From Burhinus oedicnemus (lineage: Eukaryota > Chordata > Aves > Charadriiformes > Burhinidae), in NCBI GenBank assembly GCA_008921705.1, contig VFFE01007193.1, positions 256,308 to 320,307 on the forward strand: DNA of 64,000 nucleotides, in the 5' to 3' direction. Every line of letters begins with the position of its first letter. Positions within the stretch are counted from its first letter, which is position 1. Positions 12,601 through 24,900 of this stretch are shown here, in pieces. The translations under genes and the position numbers were made by a program. The notes beneath the pieces were generated by a model. It was not told where the DNA came from, made no database searches, and was given only the letters and a program-made list of their open reading frames with translations.

Positions 12601-15600
12601 CCAGTACTGGGCAGAGTGGATTTCCCAGGTCAAGAAGACCAACCACCTTTTAACCCTGCCTTCAACCATTCCCACAAAATGCTGAGTCCAGGACACGCCC
12701 TGGAAAAGGTACAGGAAAAGTCACAGCAGCGATCTACGTCCAGCTCCTTTGCTGAGACAGATTCTTTAGGTAAGAGCCAGGGGATTCACGGGATATATGT
12801 GAAATGCAGAGCATCAGCATAAAATGCCTTCAGTAAGGAGCCCAAGAGCCACACTTGGTACATGCAAAACTAGCCCAGGCTCGTTAGGAGTGTGTGGCCA
12901 AGGTGGTGAACCCTCACTTGCCATCTGCGGGGCCGGGTGGCGAGGGCACGGCAGGGGAAGGTGACAGTCCATCAGCAAACAAACAGACGTGCTAGAAAAA
13001 CAGATTAAATTCCACCTGCTCAGAAAAAAAGGCAGGCAGCCTCCAGCCTGTGCGAGCCTCTGGAGGCTTCAGTCGGATGCATAAACGAGACACAAAAATG
13101 CTCCTGCTGACGTGCTGTGCTGGGCATGGGCTGCGGCACCTCCTGGGAGCCCTCCTGAGTCGGGTCACTGCTGTAGCTGTTTCGGTAAAGCCCCTGCACC
13201 TGGGGACGCCGGTGCATCATTACAGCTCCAACCTGGTCCAGCGTTACCGGTATGGTGTGATAAAAATTGGGATTTAGTGCTGGTGAGAACAGGTCTGTGC
13301 TGTCCTCCCTGCCCAGCCCAGCTGGCTGCAGCGACAGCGAGCGTCGGGCGCAGGACGGCGCTGCCGGGCTCTGCAGCCCCTGCCCTGTGACTTCAGCCGC
13401 TCGGTTTGTTTTAATCTAGTTTCTGATTCAAGTGGAGTCTCATTCTGAGCGCAACCTCTGCTGCCAGAGCAAAGCAGCTGCGGGGACCTGTTCTCCTTCA
13501 CACCTCTCTGACTCCCTGAGTCCCTCGTGTCCCCCTCCCAGCAGGACGGGGCCGGGATTGTAGGTAAGTGTTGGATAGATCTTAGTGTTACATGGCAACA
13601 GTAATGGCAGCACCAGCGCTCTGCCTTGTCACGCAACCTCTTGCACGAATGAGGAGGCACATTAGTGCTTCCAGCCCGTCCCACCGCTGCAAAGCATCAG
13701 GATTTATGCAGGGTGCTGAGCTGCGCAGGAGGACGTGCTGGGCTGTGGTTACATCGGCATCCTGAGGGCTCGGCCAGTCCTTCTGGGGCGAGCAGAGCTC
13801 TGCCCAGCCTCGCTTCTCCAACAGCTCCCTCCTTCCCAGGCGATTGTCCCAGGGTCTCCCTGGAAAACACACAACCTTTTTTTTTTGCCTCCGTCCTGCC
13901 AGTCGTGCCCCAGCAACACCCGTGGGCAAACACCTAACGAGGCATTTGGCAGACCGGTTTTCCGAGCACAGACCTAAAGTGCTGGGATGACATTTACTTT
14001 CAAGCACTGGCCGTGCCCCGAGGCATCTCCTACCACCGGGATTTCGTAACATGCAACCTGCACGCTTTTCTTTTCTGCTTGCAGGGGGTGTCGGGTGAGG
14101 CTGGACGTCACCACGAACACACAAATGTCTTCACCTGGTAGAAAGGTGGCTGTCAGAGAGAACAAGAGCCCGTCTGTTCTCCGGACCCCCGTCACACGGC
14201 CCTAAAGACTGAACCTGTTTGTCCTCAGGTCTTGACTGTGCTTATGGAGAGGAGGGACAGACGGCAGCGGGCGCTCTGAGCCAGCCTTGATCTGCTCATC
14301 GCTGCCATTTATTGGCCTAAGGACAACCTCAAAATAGATGTCCGTCGCTGCCTACGCTCCTCCTACCCGGCCTCGCTCCCTTCTCCAAGACTCACCAAGC
14401 AGCCAAGGCAGAGCAGTCGGGCTTTTCCCAGCGCCAGAGCTGGCTGCGGCGTGTCACGTCCTTCCCCAGAAACCCCAGTGGTCTGCAAGCTGTTTTCCCT
14501 CGGAATATCAATGAAGTTGGAGAGAAAGATTGACGTTTTCCCTGATGGCAGCTTGTAAGCACAGTTTGCTTTAGGTCAGCCGAAGACCTCGGCTCTGCCG
14601 AAGCGGTGGCAGCTGACGAGATGCATTGCCTCTGAGCGATGCGCCAAGCAGCCTGCTGGGCTCCACCGGGGGTGAAAAACTTTCCTTCCCTTTTCTCCTG
14701 GGTTTTCACTTTAGCAGACGGGCTTCTCGCACTTGCCAGCCCCTTTTCCCCCAGGCCTCCTCCTCCTCCCTCCACCAGTACTGCTGTGGGCTGGAGGTCC
14801 ATGGGGGTTTCCTTCGGTGGCTTTTCATCACCACGGCTGAAGCCAGCTCTCTGTGTAAAGCTTAGGGATTCAATGCAACATAAAGCAGTGTTTAAAATGT
14901 TTTCCATTTCTAAAATCAGTTCTATCTTTAGTTCACCCCTTTCTGGAACCGGCTACGGTTGGGTTCCAGCAGGAAGGTTACGACTGCTCCTAGAGGCTCC
15001 TCCACTGCTGACGGTGAACTCTGCCATGCTGGAAACACAACGGGGTCTCCACCACAGCAGTGGGCAGCTGCCGGGCCCTGCCTGCCACCCCTGTGTCCCC
15101 TCCCCGCCGATGTCCCCCCAGGCCAGCCCCAAGCTGCTCTGTAGCCCACCCAGCACCCACCGGCAGCACCGGGGTCGGTGTTTCTGTCTGTCCCCAGCCC
15201 CTCCCCAGTGCAATGCGCCTTCCTGGAGCGATTCTGGGCTGTGAACTGAATGTCAATGACAAAGGCGCTCACGGTGAATGGCAGCTCCAATTTTTCAGGG
15301 TTTTGTGAATTCCGAGTGTATCTTACAAGTCTGTCACAGTAACTGCTGCTCTCTGGAGCTTTGGAGTCCTGTGGCTTTCCCTCCTCCCTTGTGAGCAATT
15401 CCTTTCCTTTACTGACAGCTAACTATTGACTTCTCATTCTCCTGAAGATGAGATGTCCTGTCTCATCAGGTTTAAATTAGTTTTATCTTTAGACTTTCCT
15501 ATTAATAAGCTCTCATCGTGGTGTCATTACTTGATATCTATTTTCTGATGTTTTTCATTAATGGCTCTATATCTTCCAAGATATTTTTTTCAAGTATTTT

Positions 15601-18600
15601 TTTTCCTCCGCTGGCTGAGTTATTTAACAGCAGGGATGTGAAGATGGGCAGACACTGGTCAGAGCCGCACATGGAGTGGCCGAGCGCCCACCGGCCGACT
15701 GCCTGTGCAGGGAAGGGGGATGGACTGGGGATGGGGCTGGCAGGGACGGCCACGCTCTCCCTCGCTCTGTCCCTCTGCATCCCTCTAATGCCAGGCTGAG
15801 CTCTGCCACACCGGGTGCTCTCAAGAGCATGAGTCAACAGTGTAATTAAAATGCCTCCCGTGAGGCAAAGGTGGTGCAATTCATTTGGCCAGCCGCATCG
15901 GACGCTCTCTGGGAAAAACAGAGTATGATTTTCTGTGCCCCCGCCCGCAGGAGGCTCCCCCTGTGCCCGCTCCTGTGCCAGGGCAGCAGCTCCAGCCCTT
16001 GGGCAATCGCCCCAGGGCTGGAGGTGCTTCACAGCTCTTATTTCCTGTACAGCTCTTATTTCCCGTACAAGTCCTCCTTCCCGCTCAGAAATCTGGTCTG
16101 GGTCATGCCCCGGGGACGTGCTGCATGTTCAGGACACCCTCAGGCAGGGAGCTTGCTCCGGGGCATGGCACTGCTCAGTTTCATCACTGCTGGGGTCCTT
16201 CCGTCAAAGTCTGTTGCACACCCCAAAATCCTGGATGGCCAGAGACCCTCTGGAGGGACCTCCTGGCCAGGAGAGCCTCTGCCTGGTCTGCAGCCGTGGG
16301 CTCGGGAGGGGAGCAGGCAGAGGCCTCCCCCACCACTGCAGAGACCCCAAAACGTCCTCAGGTCCTTGGGCCTGACCCCCTGCGGTCGCTGCAGCCAGCG
16401 AGGCCGGTGCGATGCCAGGAAGATGCTGCCCTTGCCGAGGGTGCCCAGGCTGTGCGGGAGGCAGAAGCTGTGGCAGAAGAACCACATCACCCCCGAGTCG
16501 AATACAAGTGCTGGTGCTCTGGGCGGGTTTGGGACATCAGGGACCTTTTGGAAAGCTGGTTTGGAAAAAGCAAAAGATCGCCATGCATGCGTGATTTGAG
16601 ATCTTTTTGAGGGTTTAGGAACTGGAGCTTCGACTCGGGCATGGGCACAGCTCGGGGATGTGGGGGGAGCTGGAGCAGCAGCAAACTACGGGAACACGGG
16701 CTGAGCCGAGCCACTGCTGAAGGAAAACACTGCTTCGTGGGCCACGGTTCAGTGTTCAGCATGGAGATTGTCAGCAATGCTGACGTTTCACCTGGAGAAC
16801 TCACGCGATCAAACAGCAAAGTAAGCTTCACAACAGCATTTTGCCTAAAATGTCAGAATTCCAAGGAGCGCAGCAGCCCTCGTTGGGAGATGGCCTCTCG
16901 TAGCCGCACGCAGCAGGACGGACTCGAGCAGCGCAGCCGCCCCGTGCAGTGGAAACACAACCCTGCGCATGGTGATTTGGCTGAGCTGATGTCAGCTGCT
17001 GACCTGCAGAGAGGAAACCAGAGCGTGGCCAAAGCTGATGCCCTCTGCCCTGGCAGCGGGAGCCCTTGATCTGAGAGCCGTGCAATGAATAAATGCACGT
17101 GGTATATCGTAACGTGCCAGCTGCAGGGGGATGGCGCAGTGCTCCATGTGCCTGGCAGGTTCTCATCCCTATTAGAAGAACTTCCTCTAGGAAATTGGAA
17201 GTGAAAAGGAATTATTTCACGTTATTGCAAGGAAGTCCATGACCGGGATCTCCATTCCTGCTGGGTCGGAGTCGCCTTCCCCAGCAGGTCGGGCTGCCGG
17301 GAGCTGCTGCTGCTGCCAGGAGCATGGGGACAGGCTGAGTGCCTTTGCCTGGAGGGATTTTCTCATTGTATCATCTTCAGCAATGCCAAAAGCAAAGCCC
17401 ATCGGTGTTGAAAACACCCAAATCTCTTAAATTTCCTTAAGACCAGGAAAAATGCATTCCCTGGACTTCATTTCCAGGAGCCGCTTGCACGGTGCAAGGC
17501 AGGGTAAAGGTGGGAAGCGGGGCTGGGTCGGCCACGTGGGAAGAGGATTAATGCAAGAATGAACCTCGTTTCTCTACGTGCACTTCTCACATTAACGAGG
17601 AGGAGAAAGGCGCCCGATTCCTTGAAAGGAAACCCTGGTATGACAACAACCTGATGTACAGCGGCATTTCTAATAGAGCTATCAGGGTGCTTCAGGGACA
17701 TGGCGTGTCTGCTATCTGCAAAGTCAGGTCACAGAGGAGAATTAGCTTGCCCAGCCCCTGCTGTTGGCTTGCATGCAAAAATTACACAGCAAACTCCGAC
17801 CAACTGCAGAACGGGTAATTTGCAGCAGTGCCTACAGCACTGGGTTTAGGCTGATTAATATTCAGCGCACTGCTGTGAGAATGAAAAGCCAGACAGAATT
17901 GTCCTCCTCCCCTTTCTGCATCCATGAAGATGCCAAGGGTAATGGCTGAAGCACAGAAACAAAAACAAGATTCACTTTCGGTCAAGCTGATACTTTTGAG
18001 CCTAAACAAGATGCTCCGTTCTCTTTGGGTTAATTAGCCTCATCTTTTAGCCTGCTTCTTCTTTTTTTGTTTAATGTTGTCATTCTGTTATTTAATTACA
18101 GGAAGTTTAAAAAAGAATAGTGGGAGGCTTTCTTTGAAGCTATCAGAACAAAACAGTAGGCATTTCAAAAAACAGTTTCTCTTTAAAAAAGGGAAATGTC
18201 CTGACGTTTTAAAAAAAGGTTCTTCCCATGATTTCTTGATCCAAACTCCATTTTGAAAAGCCTTTTTACTGTTGGTGGGAAACCTTGCCCCATCCCATGC
18301 TCAGAAGAAAGCACAGCACAGGCCTGCCGGGAGCAACAGTACCCGCCGGCAGAGACCCGGGATCCTCTGGGCAGCGGGAAGATGCCCCGGGGCTTGGGGG
18401 ACAAACCGGACTCCTGCAGCTGGCTGGCATCCTCAGTGCTCATCCTCCCAGCCGCTTCCCCTCTCCGAGGGCCTTTCCCTGCCCTGTCCTCCCACAGCTC
18501 TTTCTCCCCCTTGTTCCATGGAAAAGCCTGGGAGATGCTCAGACCTGGCAGTCCTGCTGTCCCACCCCTGTTCAGCTGAGGTGGGGCTGGGTGCTCTTGT

Positions 18601-21600
18601 ACAGCAAAGCCGCTTACGAAAGAGGAAAGCAGAGCCACAGGAAAAGCCGAGCCTGCTGTTTGCCTTCAGGGCTTTGGTTTTGCCTTCACACGAGCCAAAG
18701 TAAACCCTCACCCGGCCGTCCCAGACCTCCTGTTTTTCTCTTGTGCTAACAGAAGCCGGATGGGAGCGGGATGGCGTGCTGTCGGAGCAAACCCCGCGAC
18801 GGCAAACACAGCTTGAGGTGCCGCCGAGCAGGAGGAGCCGGCACCGCTCAGAGCTGTGCTCGGCCAGACTGCGCCGACCCGGGGCCAGGCTCCGGCCAAG
18901 GGGCTCTGCCGGACGGCCATGCAACATCCCTTCCTGCCAGCTGCCACCGCAAAGGACGAGCCACGCGTCCCAGCTGCCTCAGGGGTGACCAGCGGGGTGA
19001 GAGGAGCTTCTGGGTGCCCCTGACCCCCTCTGTGACACCCGTGGGCACAGGCTGGGGAAATTCTGCACAAGACCACATTGGTGCCCTTGCAGACAGGGCT
19101 CACAGGGGTCTGAGCTGTCCCAGGGCCACCCACCCTCACACACCGGCGCCAAGTGGTGCCAGTGGCAGCGATGTTCCCTGTGGCACCATTTTACATTAAT
19201 ATTGGTGCATCAAACCAGTGCAAAACTTCTGCCTCTTCGCTTATATCAATCCTATTAATCTTCTGTGGCTGCTCTGCAAGATGCCCACCCCGGCATGGGT
19301 GCTGCCGCCGGCTCCGCAGGGCTCGTGGTGGCCGATGGCTGCCAGCCCCTTGCTCTGTGGGAGTGGAGGTGAGAACCACCCCGATGGCACCACGCCACCT
19401 GGAAGGATTTGCTTTTTGGCATTTTGGTTCTAGGATTACTGAGGAAATCTTTACACCTGTCTTTGCAATTATTCACAGCCAGTGAGCCTGGGTTGGGAAT
19501 TGGCACTTTCTGTAATCCTGCTCCTTCTGTTTCCTTAGGAATTGGAAACCGAATGTGCCCAGCGAGGCGTTACGTATTGGACAGCTTGAGCCAAGGCAGT
19601 GCCATCCATCCCTGTCCTTCCCCTCGCAGCTCTGCCGCTGCCATCGAAGGACACACAACCTTCTGCTCTTCACCTTTGTGCTGCTGAGCACACGCCGTCC
19701 ATTGGCATAAAGTTCAATTTCCCGGAGCTCCCAACATGTCAGTGTTCATTGCAGCCAGCGCGAGAGGCAGGAGGGAGATGCTGACTGCAGCCCCGTGGCG
19801 CCTAATGACCACGGCTTGACAGCATCGTTACCTCTGTGTTTAATTGTCAGGGTGGGGGTGGCATCCTGCCTCCCCGCTGAGGTTGGGCTGCTCAGGGCAT
19901 CCCTTGCTCGCAGCCTCTCATGGCCAGGTAAAAGGAGTGAGGAGCAGCAGGAGAGGCTGGGCTGGAGTCCCTGGGCACGGGGGGGCACCTTGGTCACCCC
20001 ATCGGCTTGTGAAAAGGCCAGCGGGAAACTCCGAGGTGTTTGGTGAAACGCTCAGACTCCTGACCGCTCAGCCACGACACGCAGGAGCTGCAGGCTAGGC
20101 TACAGGAAAATGGTCTTTCCCAAAAGAAAATGTTGTTCTTACATGAAAAAGAAAACTGAAAGCTTTTGCCCACAAATCAAATAATTCTATGGGGAACCTG
20201 AGCTAAAATACTTGTGTTTGGATCAGCTGCACAGGAGCAGCCATCGTTCTCACTGGCTCATATTTCCTCCAGTTGAGCCTTTCCTCCCCAGAGCCGCTGC
20301 TTGCTTGGCAGAGCCGTGGTTTCTGCAGAGAGCCAATTTCATACCAAAAAAATACCTCTCAAAACCAGTTCAGGTGTGAAGTTTCAGAGCAGCACTAGTG
20401 CTGGCTGCGGGACTGGGGATGTGCCGGCCGGTGGCTCTTTGGCAGTCCCAGATTGGATGGGATCAGGGATCAGATCGGTGCGTTGGGGACGAGGGGACAG
20501 CACAGGGTCCAGGCGGGGAGGGCAGTGGTGGGGGATGATCCACAGCCAAGGAACAGTGGTGTGGGCAGGGGTCTGCACTGGAAATGCTCACCTTGAGCTG
20601 GCACCATGGCTCCCAGCTGTGTGTGCTGCTCTTTCAGGCTACCAGCTGCCAACACCCGCCATTTCCCACTTCCCAACGTCTTCAACCCTTCTGCTTCTCT
20701 TCACTTCTTTTTTTTTATTTTGAGCACATTTCATTAGGAACAGGCGATACCCACAGTCGGGGCTGGGGCAGGTGGCAGTGCGGTGGCACGTGCATTGCAG
20801 AACGCTGCTGGCAGCGGACACGTTACCGGCTGGAATGACAAACTGCAAAGTTGAGCATAAATGTCAGGAGAGCAGCAGGTCCCATCCTCTGGCCGAGGCA
20901 GCGGGACGTGAGCAGGACCCCGGCCCTGGCAGCGGGGGGCAGTGGGGAAATCGCTCTCTGCAAACCCTGTCCTCACAGGACCTGGTGTCCCCTGGGACCG
21001 GGTGTCCCCTGCACCTGCGCTCACAGGACGGGGCTCTGGGGCCCTGGGCAGGAGCAGAAGGACCCGGGATGGGCAGTGGCAGAGGTGGTTGTTGGTACAT
21101 CCCAGCAGGGACACCCAGCAGAGCTGACATGGGTGCTGGGAAGTGGCTGGTGGCACATGGTGCCACGCTGGCATCTCTGGAGGCTGCAGAGCTCCAGGAT
21201 CTGGCCCCAACCCCAGCAGCTCTTGCCGTGCCACCGTTGTGCGCAGGGGCCGTGGCACAGCCCACCCCAGGACACATTTTTGATGTGGGGAGCAGCTCAT
21301 CCTGTGCCCGAGAGCTCGCCGGCCATCGTCGCCCGCTCAGCCCCGGGGTCCCAGCCCCAGCCCGGGTGGGGGACCCCCCCAGCAGGGTGCCAAGGATGTG
21401 TTTGTTCATGTCAAACAGCTCCCAGCTCACTGGTAACAAGCAGGGAGCAGGAACAGAGAATAAAAGAACCAGCAGCTCGGGGACAAGGGCAGAATAAATC
21501 TACATAAATACAAACGAGGGGAATAGTTATTTCTCACCTTGACCACATTTCCGTAGCTAAACTGCGCGAGAGGCACGGGTCCGTCAGGGCTGGGCAGGGC

Positions 21601-21780
21601 TTAGACTTGACTCCGGGGCTGCAGCTCATGGCGGTTCCCCACCTTTCCAGCAGATTTATCTGCTAAATATTCTTTGCGTGTGAGTTACCCCTGAAGCTGA
21701 TAGGAGAGATAAATAACAAAACCCTTGCAAATGCAAAAATCCTTCTGCAGTTTGGAAAGAAACCCAATCACGTGCTGAAT
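9700..21780. other. Gene-poor spacer between CDK5RAP1 and the BPI-fold gene cluster
   Basis: About 12 kb separates two converging transcription units. I looked on both strands for BPI-fold exon signatures (the Cys-Pro exon, the GVPLP exon, the ELDL exon) and for other coding exons with matching splice phases, and found none. Long open frames near 15870-16610, 18270-18750 and 20770-21510 lie in G+C-rich DNA where stops are rare; they overlap open frames in other registers and resemble no protein I know. Mammals carry BPIFA genes and BPIFB1 in the matching interval. Confidence 0.55.
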
Positions 21781-21796
21781 GCAGATGAAGAAAAAT

Positions 21797-21803
21797 CCTT
21801 TTT
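21797..21803 (-). other. Candidate polyadenylation signal of the single-domain BPI-fold gene
   Basis: The minus strand reads AATAAAA here. It is the first such hexamer on that strand found downstream of the last recognisable coding exon (23849-23807) and lies about 200 nt after the inferred stop at 21999. The link to the gene depends on the inferred exon 9. Confidence 0.4.
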
Positions 21804-21998
21804 ATTGTGAGGAGTAACAGAAGGGATGCGAATCCACCTCACCCACAATGCAACACATCCAAATCCGCTTGGAGATTACAAGACAGGATAGCATTTACTC
21901 TGATCAGTTCAAAGCGTAACTCTTTGGGAACAAATCAGCTAAGTACATGTTTGGATTAGACTATAGGCCTTTTTTGCCTTCTTTTTAACAGTATGAAA

Positions 21999-24900
21999 TC
22001 ACTGGAAACAGCGTTTCCTTTTGAAACAGCCAACTAATCAGCAGAAGGAGAGCAAAGACAAAATGTTTACATTTCCTCAGCATTTGTCCCTTTTTTGCCT
22101 TCCCTTCACAGGAATTTGGTGCAGTTAGTGCAAACACACAAAATTCCTGTGGGGCGGCTGCACGGGGAACAGATCTCTGCCGCCAGCCGGGCCGTATTGG
22201 TCCAGCACCAGGAAAGTGTCACCTGGGCCGAGCAATTACCACAGCCCCGATCCAGGTGAAACTCGGGGCTCCGTGAGGAAGGGCTGGAGGGTGAGGGCAG
22301 CACCTCTGTCAGTGATTGCCGTAACGAGTGGCTTTTGGCCGTGACAGCCCAGAGGGCACAGGGGCATGACCCAGGGCTCCTGCCTCTGGCTCCACTGCCA
22401 GCAGTGCCATTGGCACAGCTAACCGTCCGCACAGCTAACCATCGGCATGGATAACCATCATCACGGCTAACCATCGGCATGGCTAACCATCGGTGCAGCT
22501 AACCATCATCTTGGCTAACCATTGGCACAGCTAACCATCATCACAGCTAACCATCATCACAGCTAACCATCATCACGGCTAACCATCGGCACGGCTAACC
22601 ATCGGCACGGCTAATCCTGGGCTGGACAGAGACACCGAAGTCTGGTAAGGCTGAAACGTAATGCAGAAGAAATATTGTATTTTCTTGGTTGGGTTTCTCC
22701 ATTTTCATGTCTGTTCTACAGGCATTGAGTCATCTTCCTCCCTTCCCTCCTCCTCCTCCTCGGGGTGCAGCAGTGGGAATCGCCTGCAGGGGCACCTGAG
22801 GGGAACACTGGAGCTGAGGTTTTGGGCAGCGTGGGAGCTCGGAGCAGCACCCCGTGCTCCCCGTCACCTCCTGCTTCCAGCCAACAGGGTCAGCCCTGCT
22901 GGGTTCAGCTTGTCCAGTACAGGCACTGCCACCGACAACGGCACTGGCACGTCCGGTGGCAGAGCTCCGAGCCAGGTCCCCAGCCACCAAATCATCCTTA
23001 CCCCACGGTGCTGCTGGCCCCACGGCTACAGAATGCTCCCAGGATCGATGCCTGTGGCTGGGGGAGAGGGATACAGGTCAATGCGTTCCGGCCCCCGGCC
23101 CCCCTGGCCCCCTCAAGCCCCAGCAGTGCCCACCCATGAGGCCAGGCTCTGCGGTACCCGACGTGCCGGTGGCCTGCGATCCCCCGGCTTTATGGGCAGA
23201 GATGATTTAGTGCCCTGAGGAATATGCCTCTGGGGAAGCTGGGACGGCGTCCAACTCTTCCTTCCTTCCTCTATATATTAACTTTGCATGCATATGAAGC
23301 TGAAAGCTCTTCCAATCACCTCTGCAAATATTAATTAATCCTCACAGCATCCTGAGGACCATTATTCACTCCTACTAAGTAAATATTATTAAATCCTTTT
23401 ATGAGAGGTGAAGTGACTTTTCCAGGGCTGTGCAGGGCATAAGTAGGAGCACACAGACTTTGTCTCGCGACCGTATGCCTGGAGCCACCGAGCGCGGCGA
23501 AGCAGACGCCTCTCATGGGTAAACCTGCCTGTGCCAGAGCTGGAGGACGTCTCCGAGGACCAGGGACCTCAATCACCCCACAGCAAAGCTGTGCCGTGTG
23601 GGGTGGAAGTGCCTTGTGGGCCCACCCCGAGATGCATCAGCACCCCGTGGCTTCGGCTGCACTTCACGGCCATGGGGACCCGCTCCCCGCTCTTGGCCAC
23701 TGCTCCTGTGTGTCCCCCGTGCATCCCCGCTGCTGTGGCTGCTGCCCCTTTCTGGCTCACAGATAACAAGTGGGGATCCCCATCCCGGTATTGGGGCTGG
23801 ACTTACTCTGAAGGAGCCAGTCGATGAAGGCGCTTGGGAACGGGGAATTCTGCAAAAAACCAAGGAGGCGTTAAAGCATGTGACTGCGGAGGCTGCGGTG
23901 GGCAGGGGGGGCAGGCAGTAGGCGCGACCGGGGATGGGACATGGCCGTACCTGCAAATCCAGCTCCACGAACTGCGCGGATGTCACCGGCAAATTGGAGA
24001 GGGCAGAGTAGATTTTCCCCAGGAGCCCAAAGGAGATGACGCCTGGGGAGAGGGAGAGGCCGTCAGGGCTGGGCAGAGCCGCCTGCCTGTCCAGGAGCCT
24101 GCTGGAGCGCTCTGCCTGCCTGGAGCATCTGGGAGAGACTGGGAGAGCAAAGTCCCTGCCCAGTGATGTCCCAGTACCAGAGGGGGAAAAAATCCTTGTC
24201 CTTCCTTCGGGTCTCAAACCTCCTGGGGTTCAAAGGTTCCCATGAAAGCTTCTGTCCCGGAGCTACCTGGCGCATGTCTCATCACATGGGAAATGTTTTG
24301 GGTAAATGGGGACAACGTTGCATGGAATGAAGCAGCAAGTGCATCCGTGCAGGACTCAAACAGAGCTGGGGAGGGAAAACCCACCAGCTCCGCGGGGCTG
24401 CAAACCCGGGGGGGTCCCGGCAGAGCCGTCTCTCTTGGCAGCAGCTCAGGTCTGGCCCCAGTTAGAAAAACAACCGTAAGAACAGCAGGATCGTGATGCT
24501 TTTGTGCCATCCGGCAGCGGGGAGGTGAGCCGGGACTGTGCCACCCACAGCAGCTTTGCTCCGTGCAGAGCAACTCCTTCAGCCACAGCTCCGGCTCTCC
24601 CGAGGACACCCGCTGCCCGCGGAGATGGCTAAACAGGCAAAACTCAAGTGTCACTCTAAAAATTAATATAGAAAAGTTAACAACTTACGGTTGAGGAATT
24701 GTAGCTGAATATTGATGATGCTGATCCAGATATTCACTAATGGGCAAAGCTGCAACAGTAACAAGTGGCACAACCTTGGTGAGAACATCGTGGGTGGAGC
24801 GACGCGTTTCCCTAACGTCGTTCGAGTTTCACAGACTTTAAATCAAGATGGAACTATCGGCTCCTAGAGCACACTTTCCTCCATGGAAAAAGAGCAGTAT

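Noticed and set aside
15871..16610. Two overlapping plus-strand frames of about 240 codons
   Set aside because: G+C-rich DNA in which several registers are open at once; there are no recognisable domains, no start context and no splice partners.
20734..21507. Long open frames on both strands
   Set aside because: Same reason: high G+C, mutually overlapping on opposite strands, no protein similarity that I recognise.
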